Below, one piece after another: positions 1 through 5,535 of a DNA stretch of 6,205 nucleotides. Numbering within the stretch: position 1 is the first letter of the stretch; each line of letters opens with the position of its first letter. Both the position numbers and the translations under genes were made by a program. Under the pieces are notes generated by a model. It saw only the letters and a list, made by a program, of their open reading frames with translations, ran no database searches and was not told where the DNA came from. This DNA is from Pseudomonadota bacterium (GTDB lineage Bacteria > Pseudomonadota > Gammaproteobacteria > Enterobacterales > Enterobacteriaceae), in assembly GCA_023425455.1 (NCBI GenBank), contig JAFACP010000022.1:1-6205 (forward strand), given 5' to 3'.

Positions 1-170
1 GCAACCTGATGCGCGGCTCTATGATGGTTGAAGGGCGTATCGCGCGCTTCGTGTACATCTCGTTGTACCGTATGCACCAGATTGCGTTACATGGCTACTT
101 CAAAACCGGCCTGATGATGCTGGTTGGCCGCATCAACCGCGTGATCCGCCCGCGCCTGAAGCTGCACTGA
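1..170 (+). CDS. ndh: NADH:quinone oxidoreductase type II (NDH-2), C-terminal fragment
   Basis: Only the last 55 codons are visible, read in the frame that starts at base 3 and stops at TGA 168-170; the 5' part lies outside the window. The translation begins [12 protein letters not shown] and ends [11 protein letters not shown], which I recognise as the C-terminus of enterobacterial Ndh. Ndh is a single-subunit flavoprotein on the inner face of the cytoplasmic membrane; it passes electrons from NADH to quinone without pumping protons. The visible part is rich in Arg, Met, Leu and aromatic residues, as expected for the C-terminal membrane-binding region of this family. The FAD and NADH sites are not visible. 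A strong hairpin follows directly, so transcription probably ends before ycfJ. Identification rests on recognition of this tail plus the flanking ycfJ. Confidence 0.9.
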   Translation, partial: NLMRGSMMVEGRIARFVYISLYRMHQIALHGYFKTGLMMLVGRINRVIRPRLKLH

Positions 171-178
171 TCCCTCAC

Positions 179-206
179 ACCCTCCGGGCTCCCGGAGGGT
201 ATTTAG
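179..206 (+). terminator. Hairpin terminator after ndh
   Basis: Bases 179-187 (ACCCTCCGG) pair perfectly with 192-200 (CCGGAGGGT) around a GCTC loop, starting 9 bases after the ndh stop. The stem is 9 bp and very GC-rich. The T-tract behind it is short (ATTTAG), so intrinsic termination may be incomplete and some transcript could run on toward ycfJ. Confidence 0.72.
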
Positions 207-263
207 CGCATCATGCTAACCGTTAGTTTCAGGGGAGGCTTCGGAGTTCTCTGAAACCCGCGA

Positions 264-292
264 TTGCTGTCGGCATTTCCGCATCTTTTAAT
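264..292 (+). promoter_or_regulatory. Possible sigma-70 promoter of ycfJ
   Basis: TTGCTG (264-269, 3/6 to the -35 consensus) and TTTAAT (287-292, 5/6 to the -10) are separated by exactly 17 bases. This puts the start of transcription near 299 and gives a leader of about 65 bases before the GTG at 364. The -35 is poor, so this is the best candidate seen rather than a firm call. Confidence 0.38.
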
Positions 293-323
293 CCTAATTC
301 TGATTGGCTGCCCCTTACGATAG

Positions 324-347
324 TTGCAATATTGTTACCAATAGCAA
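324..347 (+). other. Bulged hairpin just upstream of the ycfJ ribosome site
   Basis: TTGC (324-327) plus TATTG (330-334) can pair with CAATA (339-343) plus GCAA (344-347), leaving a two-base AA bulge and a TTAC loop. The hairpin ends four bases before the Shine-Dalgarno AGGAGG (351-356). It could shape translation or mRNA stability, or be a protein-binding inverted repeat in DNA. The pairing is seen; any function is inferred. Confidence 0.4.
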
Positions 348-363
348 CAAAGGAGGAAGTCCC

Positions 364-903
364 GTGAATAAATCAATGTTGGCGGGTATAGGGATTGGCG
401 TAGCTGCTGCGTTAGGTGTGGCTGCTGTTGCCAGTCTCAACGTTTTCGAACGTGGCCCGCAGTATGCTCAGGTGGTCTCCGCGACCCCGATTAAAGAAAC
501 CGTCAAAACGCCACGACAGGAGTGTCGTAATGTCGCTGTCACTCACCGTCGGCCGGTACAGGATGAAAACCGCATTGCCGGTTCGGTGCTGGGTGCGGTT
601 GCCGGTGGGGTGATTGGCCATCAGTTCGGCGGTGGCCGGGGCAAAGACGTCGCAACCGTCGTTGGTGCGCTCGGCGGCGGCTATGCCGGTAACCAGGTGC
701 AGGGTGCGATGCAGGACAATGATACCTACACCACCACCCAGCAGCGCTGCAAAACCGTTTATGATAAATCGGAAAAAATGCTGGGTTATGACGTCACCTA
801 CAAAATTGGCGACCAGCAGGGCAAGATCCGCATGGATAAAGATCCTGGCGCGCAAATTCCGCTGGACGGCAACGGCCAGCTGATACTGAACAACAAAGTG
901 TAA
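364..903 (+). CDS. ycfJ: YcfJ, glycine-zipper envelope protein
   Basis: A 179-residue protein that closely matches enterobacterial YcfJ from MNKSMLAGIG to LILNNKV. I chose the GTG at 364 because a perfect AGGAGG lies at 351-356 with 7-base spacing and the E. coli protein begins at the same residue; an upstream in-frame ATG-less extension to 304 has no ribosome site. Residues about 5-25 form a hydrophobic Gly/Ala/Val segment, probably a membrane anchor or signal sequence; there is no lipobox cysteine. Residues about 73-111 are a glycine-zipper 2TM-type domain with repeated small-residue GxxxG-like spacing. Cys54 and Cys129 bracket this domain and could form a disulfide outside the cytoplasm. 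The C-terminal 65 residues are polar. The molecular role is not known; it is an envelope protein of conserved position next to ndh. It is followed by its own terminator and converges on the receptor gene. Confidence 0.92.
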   Translation: MNKSMLAGIGIGVAAALGVAAVASLNVFERGPQYAQVVSATPIKETVKTPRQECRNVAVTHRRPVQDENRIAGSVLGAVAGGVIGHQFGGGRGKDVATVVGALGGGYAGNQVQGAMQDNDTYTTTQQRCKTVYDKSEKMLGYDVTYKIGDQQGKIRMDKDPGAQIPLDGNGQLILNNKV

Positions 904-924
904 AAAAAGCCGTTCTCTGAACTT

Positions 925-958
925 AGCTCCCAACGCTCAGGCTGAGGAGCTTTTTTTT
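925..958 (+). terminator. Terminator between convergent ycfJ and iutA-like gene
   Basis: AGCTCC (925-930) pairs with GGAGCT (946-951) and is followed by a run of T through 958, a standard intrinsic terminator for ycfJ. An A-run plus GC at 902-910 can pair with the GC plus T-run at 949-958. On the opposite strand the same region therefore ends in T7 (908 down to 902), so it may also stop transcription arriving from the receptor gene. Confidence 0.75.
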
Positions 959-963
959 ACCGT

Positions 964-3162
964 TTAGAAGGTCAGCGCATAGTTCAGACCAAAGGTACGG
1001 CCGCGTCCTTTGTATTCGTACAGCGCGGCGTTGCCATAGGTCGGGCTATACAACAGCGGCGCGCGCTGTCCCCACACGGTGGAGTACTGTTTATCCAGCA
1101 GGTTTTCGATGCTGAATGACAGCTTGCCCAGCGGAAGCTGGTAGCTGCTGAGGAAATCGACGGTGTTATAGCCATCAATTTTATTGCCGGCTGCATCGGT
1201 CAGATCAAACGTTTGCTGCGTCTGAATGCGCAACGTCCACGGCTCTGGTGCCCAGCCAACGTAAGCGGTGGCTTTCGACGGTGATGCCTGTGTCACATCC
1301 CATTTTTCCCACGAACCGTTGGTTTTAATTTCCGATTTCAGCACGTTGACGTTGCCGCCAATGCTCCAGTCGCTCTCCGGGATAAAGTAATCCACCGCGC
1401 CTTCCACGCCATAGATCCGTCGCTTCTGCGGGTTGACGTCGATGGTCATGTCGCTGCGGTTGATGTCGATAGATTTGTCAGAGAGGGAGTAGTAGGCCGC
1501 AATCTGGGTACGCAGGTTATTGCCGGTATAGCGCCAGCCAAGCTCGTAGGAGTCCACCTTGATACCTTCGAGCTTCGCATCATTCGGGTTCACACTCTTT
1601 ATCAGCGCCAGGTGACCCTGCGAATCAACCGCCTTATAGGAGCCGTTGCCGTAATACTTGCCCGGGTCGGGCAGTTCGACGCCCTGCGAAAAGTTGAACC
1701 ACATCTGCTGGCGCTCGCTCAGGTGCGCCAGGATCCCGGCGTTGAACAGCAGATTATCGTAATCCGTTTTGCCGCCGGGGATGGCGTCCGCCGAAGTGGC
1801 CCTGTCGCTGGCAATCGCCTGCTGCTGCGTGTAGCCAATGAAATCATCGACCCGGTTCTCGGTCCACTGGTAGCGAACGCCGCCGCTCAGGGTGAAGATG
1901 TCGTTTATGTCATAACTGTTTTGCAGGAACGGCGCGATATTGGTGATGCTGTAGCCCGGATAACGCCCGGTGCTATAGCGCGCGCGGTTCTTCATCCCGC
2001 CAGAGGGAATAGAACTGGCGAGGTCAAAGAACATCTGACTGGAGTCGAAGGTTTCATGATCGGCATCAATCCCCCAGGTCACCTGCCAGTCGTCCAGCGG
2101 TTTGCTATTCAGCGTCAGTTTCGCGCCGTACTGATCGGTGTTTTGCTCAGAGGCAGAGAAGCTGGTGACGTTCTTATTTCGATCGAGAGTCGGGAAGGGG
2201 TAAAAGCGCAGGGATTCGTCGCGATAGTAGATTTGCCCCACCAGCTCCTGGCCCCAGAAGTCGGTATCGGAGTATTGCAGGCTGATTAAGTGGCGCTCAG
2301 TGCCGGGAATTCGGTCAGAGCTAAACCCGCTACGGGTGCTGGCCGTACCATTCCCGGTCACGGCGCTCATGTTTTTATCCAGATAGAGGCCGTAGTCGTC
2401 ATCACCCTGGCTTTTGTAATACTGCGTCACAACCTGCAACTGCCGCGTATCGTCAATCTCGAGGGTGCCCGTTCCCATTACGTCCAGACGATCGGAGTGC
2501 TGTAATCCGGTCTGGGTATTGTCCAGGGTGAGTGCGTCGCCGCTACCGTCGTACCAGCCGCCGAAGCGCTGATACGCGACAGAAAGACGACCAGAGGCAT
2601 GCTCATTGCCGCCGCTGACGGCGGTGGCGAGCCGTTCATCGTGGTCGTTGCTGTTGTTGAACCCCGTTTTACTACCAAGCTCAAGATCGACCTGAGGGTC
2701 CGCCTGACCTTTTTTGGTCACAATATTGATAAGTCCGCCCGTGCTGCCGCCGCCGTACAGGGCCGTTGAGCCGGAAATAACCTCAATATGATCGATATTA
2801 AAAGGATCGATTGAATCAAGCTGCCGGCTGTCGGTACGAGACGAGTTCAGGCGAACGCCATCCACCAGCACCACGATGGCGCGCCCGCGCATGTTCATTC
2901 CGTAGTTGGTACGCCCCTGGCTGCTAACATCCATCCCCGGGATTAACTGCCCAAGAATATCCTTGAACTCTTTACCCGCCTGAACCTGTTGTTCAATCTC
3001 CTGATTTTCAATGATCCAGCTGGTTTGCGCCATTTCCGCTACCGTACGGTGGCTGCGGTTGGCGCTGACAATCAGGCTCTCCTCCTGATTTTGTTCGGCG
3101 TGAAGCGGCATCGCGATAGCCAGCAATACCGGGTTAAGTACCCAGAGGTTCTTCGTTGTCAT
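964..3162 (-). CDS. iutA: TonB-dependent ferric-aerobactin-type siderophore receptor (IutA family)
   Basis: An intact 732-residue outer-membrane receptor matching IutA along its whole length, close to the usual family size. It imports a ferric hydroxamate/citrate siderophore (aerobactin in the well-studied IutA) across the outer membrane using TonB-ExbB-ExbD energy. Residues 1-22 are a signal peptide ending PLHA. The TonB box is ESLIVSA (about 28-34). The plug (about 40-155) contains NYGMNMRGR, VVLVDGVRLNSSRTDSRQLD and the IEVISGSTALYGGGSTGG plug motif. The rest is a 22-strand type barrel ending in a C-terminal Phe, with the late motif RRIYGVEGAVDY. An ATG at 3168 is in frame, but the Shine-Dalgarno (TAAGGA, 3174-3169) abuts it directly; the ATG at 3162 has 6-base spacing and is preferred. 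A Fur box overlaps its promoter. No iucABCD or transport genes adjoin it, so it may serve to take up siderophores made by others. Substrate identity is inferred from family similarity. Confidence 0.93.
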   Translation of the reverse strand: MTTKNLWVLNPVLLAIAMPLHAEQNQEESLIVSANRSHRTVAEMAQTSWIIENQEIEQQVQAGKEFKDILGQLIPGMDVSSQGRTNYGMNMRGRAIVVLVDGVRLNSSRTDSRQLDSIDPFNIDHIEVISGSTALYGGGSTGGLINIVTKKGQADPQVDLELGSKTGFNNSNDHDERLATAVSGGNEHASGRLSVAYQRFGGWYDGSGDALTLDNTQTGLQHSDRLDVMGTGTLEIDDTRQLQVVTQYYKSQGDDDYGLYLDKNMSAVTGNGTASTRSGFSSDRIPGTERHLISLQYSDTDFWGQELVGQIYYRDESLRFYPFPTLDRNKNVTSFSASEQNTDQYGAKLTLNSKPLDDWQVTWGIDADHETFDSSQMFFDLASSIPSGGMKNRARYSTGRYPGYSITNIAPFLQNSYDINDIFTLSGGVRYQWTENRVDDFIGYTQQQAIASDRATSADAIPGGKTDYDNLLFNAGILAHLSERQQMWFNFSQGVELPDPGKYYGNGSYKAVDSQGHLALIKSVNPNDAKLEGIKVDSYELGWRYTGNNLRTQIAAYYSLSDKSIDINRSDMTIDVNPQKRRIYGVEGAVDYFIPESDWSIGGNVNVLKSEIKTNGSWEKWDVTQASPSKATAYVGWAPEPWTLRIQTQQTFDLTDAAGNKIDGYNTVDFLSSYQLPLGKLSFSIENLLDKQYSTVWGQRAPLLYSPTYGNAALYEYKGRGRTFGLNYALTF

Positions 3163-3210
3163 CGTCATTCCTTATTGAGCATTGGCTCTTTTTATTTGCA
3201 GGTCGATACG

Positions 3211-3243
3211 CAGCGCGTGGCGCTGTGAAAAAAACAAAAAAAG
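3211..3243 (-). other. U-rich tract and GC hairpin in the iutA leader
   Basis: On the minus strand, which is transcribed, the leader carries T7-G-T7 (3242 to 3228), then a 6-bp stem with a 3-base loop, CAGCGC/GCGCTG (3225 to 3211 on the coding side), extendable by two weaker pairs. The order is U-rich first, hairpin second, so it is not a terminator for iutA transcription. A long single-stranded U tract can bind Hfq or ribosomal protein S1. The sequence is seen; the role is inferred. Confidence 0.4.
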
Positions 3244-3252
3244 TAAATGCGA

Positions 3253-3281
3253 ATAATGAAGATAACGAAAATCATTATCAA
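3253..3281 (-). promoter_or_regulatory. Sigma-70 promoter of the iutA-like gene
   Basis: On the minus strand TTGATA (3281-3276, 5/6 to the -35) and CATTAT (3258-3253, 4/6 to the -10) are separated by exactly 17 bases. Transcription would start near 3246, leaving a leader of roughly 84 bases. The Fur box lies across the -35 and spacer. Confidence 0.68.
3261..3279. promoter_or_regulatory. Fur box over the iutA promoter
   Basis: GATAACGAAAATCATTATC matches the 19-bp Fur consensus (GATAATGATAATCATTATC) at 17 of 19 positions, differing only at positions 6 and 9. It covers the -35 hexamer and most of the spacer of the receptor promoter. Fe(II)-Fur bound here would block RNA polymerase, so the receptor should be made under iron starvation. 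Confidence 0.88.
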
Positions 3282-3321
3282 CCTGATAGAAATTGGGGGT
3301 TGATAGCGCGAAGAAGAGGGG

Positions 3322-3350
3322 GGAAAACACAAAGGGCGGCGAACCGCCCT
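3322..3350 (-). terminator. Terminator of comR
   Basis: Read on the minus strand, AGGGCGG (3350-3344), a TTCG loop and CCGCCCT (3339-3333) form a 7-bp stem closed by a stable tetraloop. A T-rich tail, TTGTGTTTT, follows down to about 3323. The hairpin starts 5 bases after the comR stop and separates comR from the same-strand receptor gene. Confidence 0.82.
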
Positions 3351-3355
3351 GATGG

Positions 3356-3991
3356 TCAGGCCTTAAGCAGTTCAGGCCACAGGCGAAGGGTGGTTTGGGT
3401 GATCTTTTGCAGTTTCTCAAGGCTGGCGCCTTCCCGCGCGCTGATCGACATGCCCTGCAGAATACAGCTTAAAAATTGCGCCAGTTCGTGTGGATCGCAA
3501 TGCGCCGGTATTTCGCCGCGCTGCTGACGCTGAGTGAGAAAGGTGCCCAGGGTCTCTTCCTGCATCGCATGACGCGACTTCACCGTGTCGGCTATCTCTT
3601 TCGACGAAGCCGCAAGGGTTGCCGAGGTGTTGATCATAAAACAGCCCGCTGGCGTATCTTTGCTGGTAAAGCAGGTAGCGACAGTGTTGAAGTAGTCCTG
3701 TAACGCCTGCTCGACGCTTTTCTCTTCACAAAACAGTTGGGCTTCATGTTTTGCTGCGAAACGAGAGATATAGCGGTCCAGCACCGCTCTGAACAGCCCC
3801 TCTTTATTTGTAAATTCCGCGTACAGCGTCGGGGCTTTAGCGCCGGTTGCTTCTACCAGGTCGGCGAGCGAGGTGGCTTCATACCCGTGCTGCCAGAAGA
3901 GTGTCATGGCCTTATCGAGCGCCGCTTCCCTGTCGAACACTTTTGGTCGGCCACGGCTTTTCTTTGCACAACGCGTGACGTCGGTTGTCAT
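3356..3991 (-). CDS. comR: TetR-family repressor ComR (YcfQ)
   Basis: A 211-residue protein matching enterobacterial ComR/YcfQ. In E. coli, ComR represses bhsA (comC) and releases its DNA when copper binds; that role is known for the family and inferred here. Residues about 10-17 (KKSRGRPK) are a basic N-terminal arm. Residues about 18-75 are the TetR DNA-binding domain, with the recognition region near SLADLVEATGAKAPTLYAEF (41-60). The remainder is the ligand-binding and dimerisation domain and includes TSKDTPAGCFMINTSA (109-124). Six cysteines are visible (8, 88, 107, 117, 165, 176); several could be metal ligands, but which ones cannot be told from sequence. The start at 3991 has GAGGA at 4006-4002 with a somewhat long 10-base spacing. 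It is divergent from bhsA, whose promoter carries two palindromes suited to a TetR dimer, and is followed by its own terminator. Confidence 0.9.
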   Translation of the reverse strand: MTTDVTRCAKKSRGRPKVFDREAALDKAMTLFWQHGYEATSLADLVEATGAKAPTLYAEFTNKEGLFRAVLDRYISRFAAKHEAQLFCEEKSVEQALQDYFNTVATCFTSKDTPAGCFMINTSATLAASSKEIADTVKSRHAMQEETLGTFLTQRQQRGEIPAHCDPHELAQFLSCILQGMSISAREGASLEKLQKITQTTLRLWPELLKA

Positions 3992-4026
3992 TTGCCGTTG
4001 GTCCTCAGTTGGTTTGTTGAATGGCC

Positions 4027-4055
4027 ATTATAAAAATAATCCGTTGCCACGACCA
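4027..4055 (-). promoter_or_regulatory. Possible promoter of comR
   Basis: On the minus strand a perfect TATAAT (4032-4027) lies 17 bases from TGGTCG (4055-4050), which matches the -35 consensus at only 3 of 6. Transcription would begin near 4020, about 29 bases before the ATG. The nearest ComR-like palindrome is about 100 bp upstream, so direct steric autorepression at this promoter is not obvious. Confidence 0.45.
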
Positions 4056-4116
4056 GCGCTGATTACTGAAAAATAATCTAATCATATGGCTATGAAAAAT
4101 AACGGAATTAAAATTA

Positions 4117-4131
4117 ACTTAACGATCGTTA
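4117..4131. promoter_or_regulatory. Operator-like palindrome 1, upstream of the bhsA promoter
   Basis: TAACGATCGTTA at 4120-4131 is a perfect 12-bp palindrome. The 12 bases ACTTAACGATCG (4117-4128) recur, inverted, at 4180-4191. It lies 10 bases before the bhsA -35 hexamer, centred near -53 from the predicted start. Symmetry, repetition and position beside a divergent tetR-type gene make it a likely ComR site; binding is inferred. Confidence 0.7.
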
Positions 4132-4141
4132 TAAAATAATG

Positions 4142-4171
4142 TTGACGTGTGATGCGGATCACATTTATCAT
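4142..4171 (+). promoter_or_regulatory. Sigma-70 promoter of bhsA
   Basis: TTGACG (4142-4147, 5/6) and TATCAT (4166-4171, 5/6) are 18 bases apart. Transcription should start near 4178, giving a leader of about 58 bases. The hexamers are good, so tight control would have to come from the flanking palindromes and possibly the CRP-like site in the spacer. Confidence 0.7.
4145..4166. promoter_or_regulatory. CRP-like site inside the bhsA promoter
   Basis: TGTGA (4148-4152) and TCACA (4159-4163) are separated by exactly 6 bases, a perfect CRP core; the TTT at 4164-4166 also fits the extended consensus. Its centre (4155.5) is about -22 from the predicted start, inside the -35/-10 spacer. At that place CRP would be expected to compete with RNA polymerase rather than activate, unless another start site is used or the target is the divergent comR. 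Confidence 0.66.
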
Positions 4172-4176
4172 TTACC

Positions 4177-4191
4177 TATCGATCGTTAAGT
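4177..4191. promoter_or_regulatory. Operator-like palindrome 2, over the bhsA transcription start
   Basis: TATCGATCGTTA (4177-4188) differs from palindrome 1 at one of 12 bases, and CGATCGTTAAGT (4180-4191) is the exact reverse complement of bases 4117-4128. It covers the predicted start (near 4178), a classic place for a repressor to block initiation. Its centre is 57 bp from that of palindrome 1. Confidence 0.7.
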
Positions 4192-4235
4192 AAATGACTT
4201 ACGACCACCCATTCATCTGCCCAAAGGTACATAGT

Positions 4236-4493
4236 ATGAAAAACGTAAAAACCCTGATCGCTGCCGCCGTTCTGAGCTCACTCTCTTTTGCAAGCTTCGC
4301 GGCTGTTGAAGTGCAATCCACTCCCGCTGACCAGCACAAAGTGGGCACCATCTCTGCTAACGCAGGAACCAACCTGAGCTCTCTGGAAGCGCAGCTGGCG
4401 CAGAAAGCCGACGAAATGGGGGCGAAATCGTTCCGTATCACCTCTGTAACCGGTCCAAACACCCTGCATGGTACGGCGGTCATCTACAAATAA
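4236..4493 (+). CDS. bhsA: BhsA (YcfR/ComC), stress-induced outer-membrane/periplasmic protein
   Basis: An 85-residue protein nearly identical to E. coli BhsA, of the YhcN/BhsA/McbA (DUF1471) family. Residues 1-22 are a signal peptide (Lys-containing start, hydrophobic core, cleavage after SFA, leaving AVEVQS). The mature 63 residues carry the family pattern VGTISANAGTNLSSLEAQLAQKADEMGAKSFRI and end in GTAVIYK. I chose the ATG at 4236 because AAGG sits at 4224-4227 with 8-base spacing and the signal peptide begins there; an in-frame ATG at 4194 would add 14 polar residues, lacks a ribosome site and would spoil the signal. In E. coli, BhsA affects biofilm formation, responds to many stresses, and lowers outer-membrane copper permeability under ComR control; these roles are transferred from the family. 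The divergent comR and two palindromes around its promoter support that control here. The stop is 31 bases before a perfect palindromic terminator. Confidence 0.94.
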   Translation: MKNVKTLIAAAVLSSLSFASFAAVEVQSTPADQHKVGTISANAGTNLSSLEAQLAQKADEMGAKSFRITSVTGPNTLHGTAVIYK

Positions 4494-4524
4494 GCCTGGC
4501 AAAACCCTCATAAATGCCACTGCA

Positions 4525-4560
4525 ATAAAAAACGCCCTGCATATGCAGGGCGTTTTTTAT
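4525..4560. terminator. 36-bp perfect palindrome, bidirectional terminator for bhsA and ldtC
   Basis: Bases 4525-4542 and 4543-4560 are exact reverse complements: A-run, ACGCCCTGCAT, then ATGCAGGGCGT and a T6 run. Each strand thus reads as a GC-rich stem followed by T6. It lies between the convergent bhsA (ends 4493) and ldtC (ends 4567) and should terminate both. Confidence 0.92.
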
Positions 4561-4566
4561 GCGCTT

Positions 4567-5535
4567 TTACAGCGACTGACCGGCGATATCATGATGTCGC
4601 GTGACATCAACCGGCATTCCCGAGCGCGCGTCCATCACGCGATCCATCACCGCATCATCAGTGGCTGGGCTGGTCTTAAAACTCACCATTGTCGCGTTCA
4701 GGTTGATTGGCAGGGTCTGCGGATCATCATCAATATGCTTTGATAAGGGCTGATGCACTTCAACAAGCCGCGTGCCGTCGGGTTCGACCGAGACCTTAAC
4801 CGGGGTATTGATAATATTGACCCTGGTGCCTGGCGTTATCACCTTATACAACGTTTTGATGTCGTCATCGCGCAGGCGAATACAGCCTGAACTGACCCGC
4901 ATTCCAATACCGAAATCAGCATTGGTGCCGTGCAGCAGATACACGCCGCCATACGCCGCGAGGCGAATCGCATGATGGCCCATTGGGTTATCGGGGCCTG
5001 CGGGGACGACGGCGGGGAGATCAATGCCCTGCGCTTTATAACGCGCCCGAATGTTGGCGGTTGGCGTCCAGGTTGGGTTCGCGCGCTTGTCCGAAACGGT
5101 CGTCACCATGGTGGGGGTCAGCGTATCACCGCCGAGCTGGCCAATGCCGATAGGGTAGACGGTGACCTCATTTTTCCCCGGTGGATAATAGTAAAGACGC
5201 AGTTCGGCAAGATTGATTACGATCCCTTCGCGCGGCGCATCCGGCAGCAGGGTTTGCAGCGGGATGGTCAGCACGCTGCCTGCGCGGGGGACGTACGGGT
5301 CAACGCCCGGGTTGGCCTGCAGCAGCGCCAGAAAACCGACGTTATATTTTTTGGCAATCGCCTCCAGCGAGCCCCCATTATTTTCAACCACATGAAATTT
5401 GTTTTCTCCTGTCACCCGGCTACCCGCAGGGGGGAGAGGCCAGCTGTTTGCCTGGGCAGGAAGGGCTGTCGCCAGCGCTGCGGCCAGTGCAACGAGGGTC
5501 ATCCAGCGAGTAAAACGCGAAGCAGTCATCATCAT
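4567..5535 (-). CDS. ldtC: L,D-transpeptidase LdtC (YcfS), anchors Braun lipoprotein to peptidoglycan
   Basis: A 322-residue periplasmic enzyme matching LdtC/YcfS over its whole length. In E. coli the ErfK/YbiS/YcfS group link the C-terminal Lys of Lpp to meso-diaminopimelate of peptidoglycan. Residues 1-29 are a signal peptide ending PAQA, leaving NSWPLPP. A LysM peptidoglycan-binding domain spans about 47-92 (FHVVENNGGSLEAIAKKY to AGSVLTIP). The YkuD catalytic domain covers about 103-242, with conserved HGTNADFGIG (His202) and SSGCIRLRD (catalytic Cys218). A C-terminal extension (about 243-322) is typical of this subgroup. Three consecutive ATGs (5535, 5532, 5529) follow GGA at 5540-5538; spacing is 2, 5 or 8 bases, so the second or third may be the true start, changing only one or two residues of the signal peptide. 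No convincing promoter was found upstream; CATAAT at 5588-5583 lacks a good -35. Confidence 0.94.
   Translation of the reverse strand: MMMTASRFTRWMTLVALAAALATALPAQANSWPLPPAGSRVTGENKFHVVENNGGSLEAIAKKYNVGFLALLQANPGVDPYVPRAGSVLTIPLQTLLPDAPREGIVINLAELRLYYYPPGKNEVTVYPIGIGQLGGDTLTPTMVTTVSDKRANPTWTPTANIRARYKAQGIDLPAVVPAGPDNPMGHHAIRLAAYGGVYLLHGTNADFGIGMRVSSGCIRLRDDDIKTLYKVITPGTRVNIINTPVKVSVEPDGTRLVEVHQPLSKHIDDDPQTLPINLNATMVSFKTSPATDDAVMDRVMDARSGMPVDVTRHHDIAGQSL

Noticed and set aside
171..363. Possible small RNA gene between ndh and ycfJ
   Set aside because: Hairpins exist, but there is no promoter followed by a proper terminator in the interval; the likely promoter at 264-292 leads into ycfJ.
412..933. 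173-codon open frame on the minus strand opposite ycfJ
   Set aside because: It is the antisense shadow of a well-recognised gene, lacks a ribosome site and resembles no known protein.
1612..2505. Two adjoining plus-strand open frames (225 and 71 codons) opposite the receptor gene
   Set aside because: Both lie wholly inside the conserved receptor and arise from its codon bias; composition is not protein-like and no start signals are seen.
3228..3242. T7-G-T7 on the minus strand considered as the tail of an intrinsic terminator
   Set aside because: No GC-rich stem precedes it on that strand; the hairpin lies after the T tract, so the order is wrong.
4086..4139. 17-codon open frame (MAMKNNGIKINLTIVIK) in the comR-bhsA control region
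   Set aside because: No Shine-Dalgarno, no promoter oriented to it, and it overlaps operator palindrome 1; such short AT-rich frames are expected by chance.
4194..4235. N-terminal extension of bhsA from an upstream in-frame ATG
   Set aside because: No ribosome site, only about 16 bases from the predicted transcription start, and it would put polar residues ahead of a clear signal peptide.
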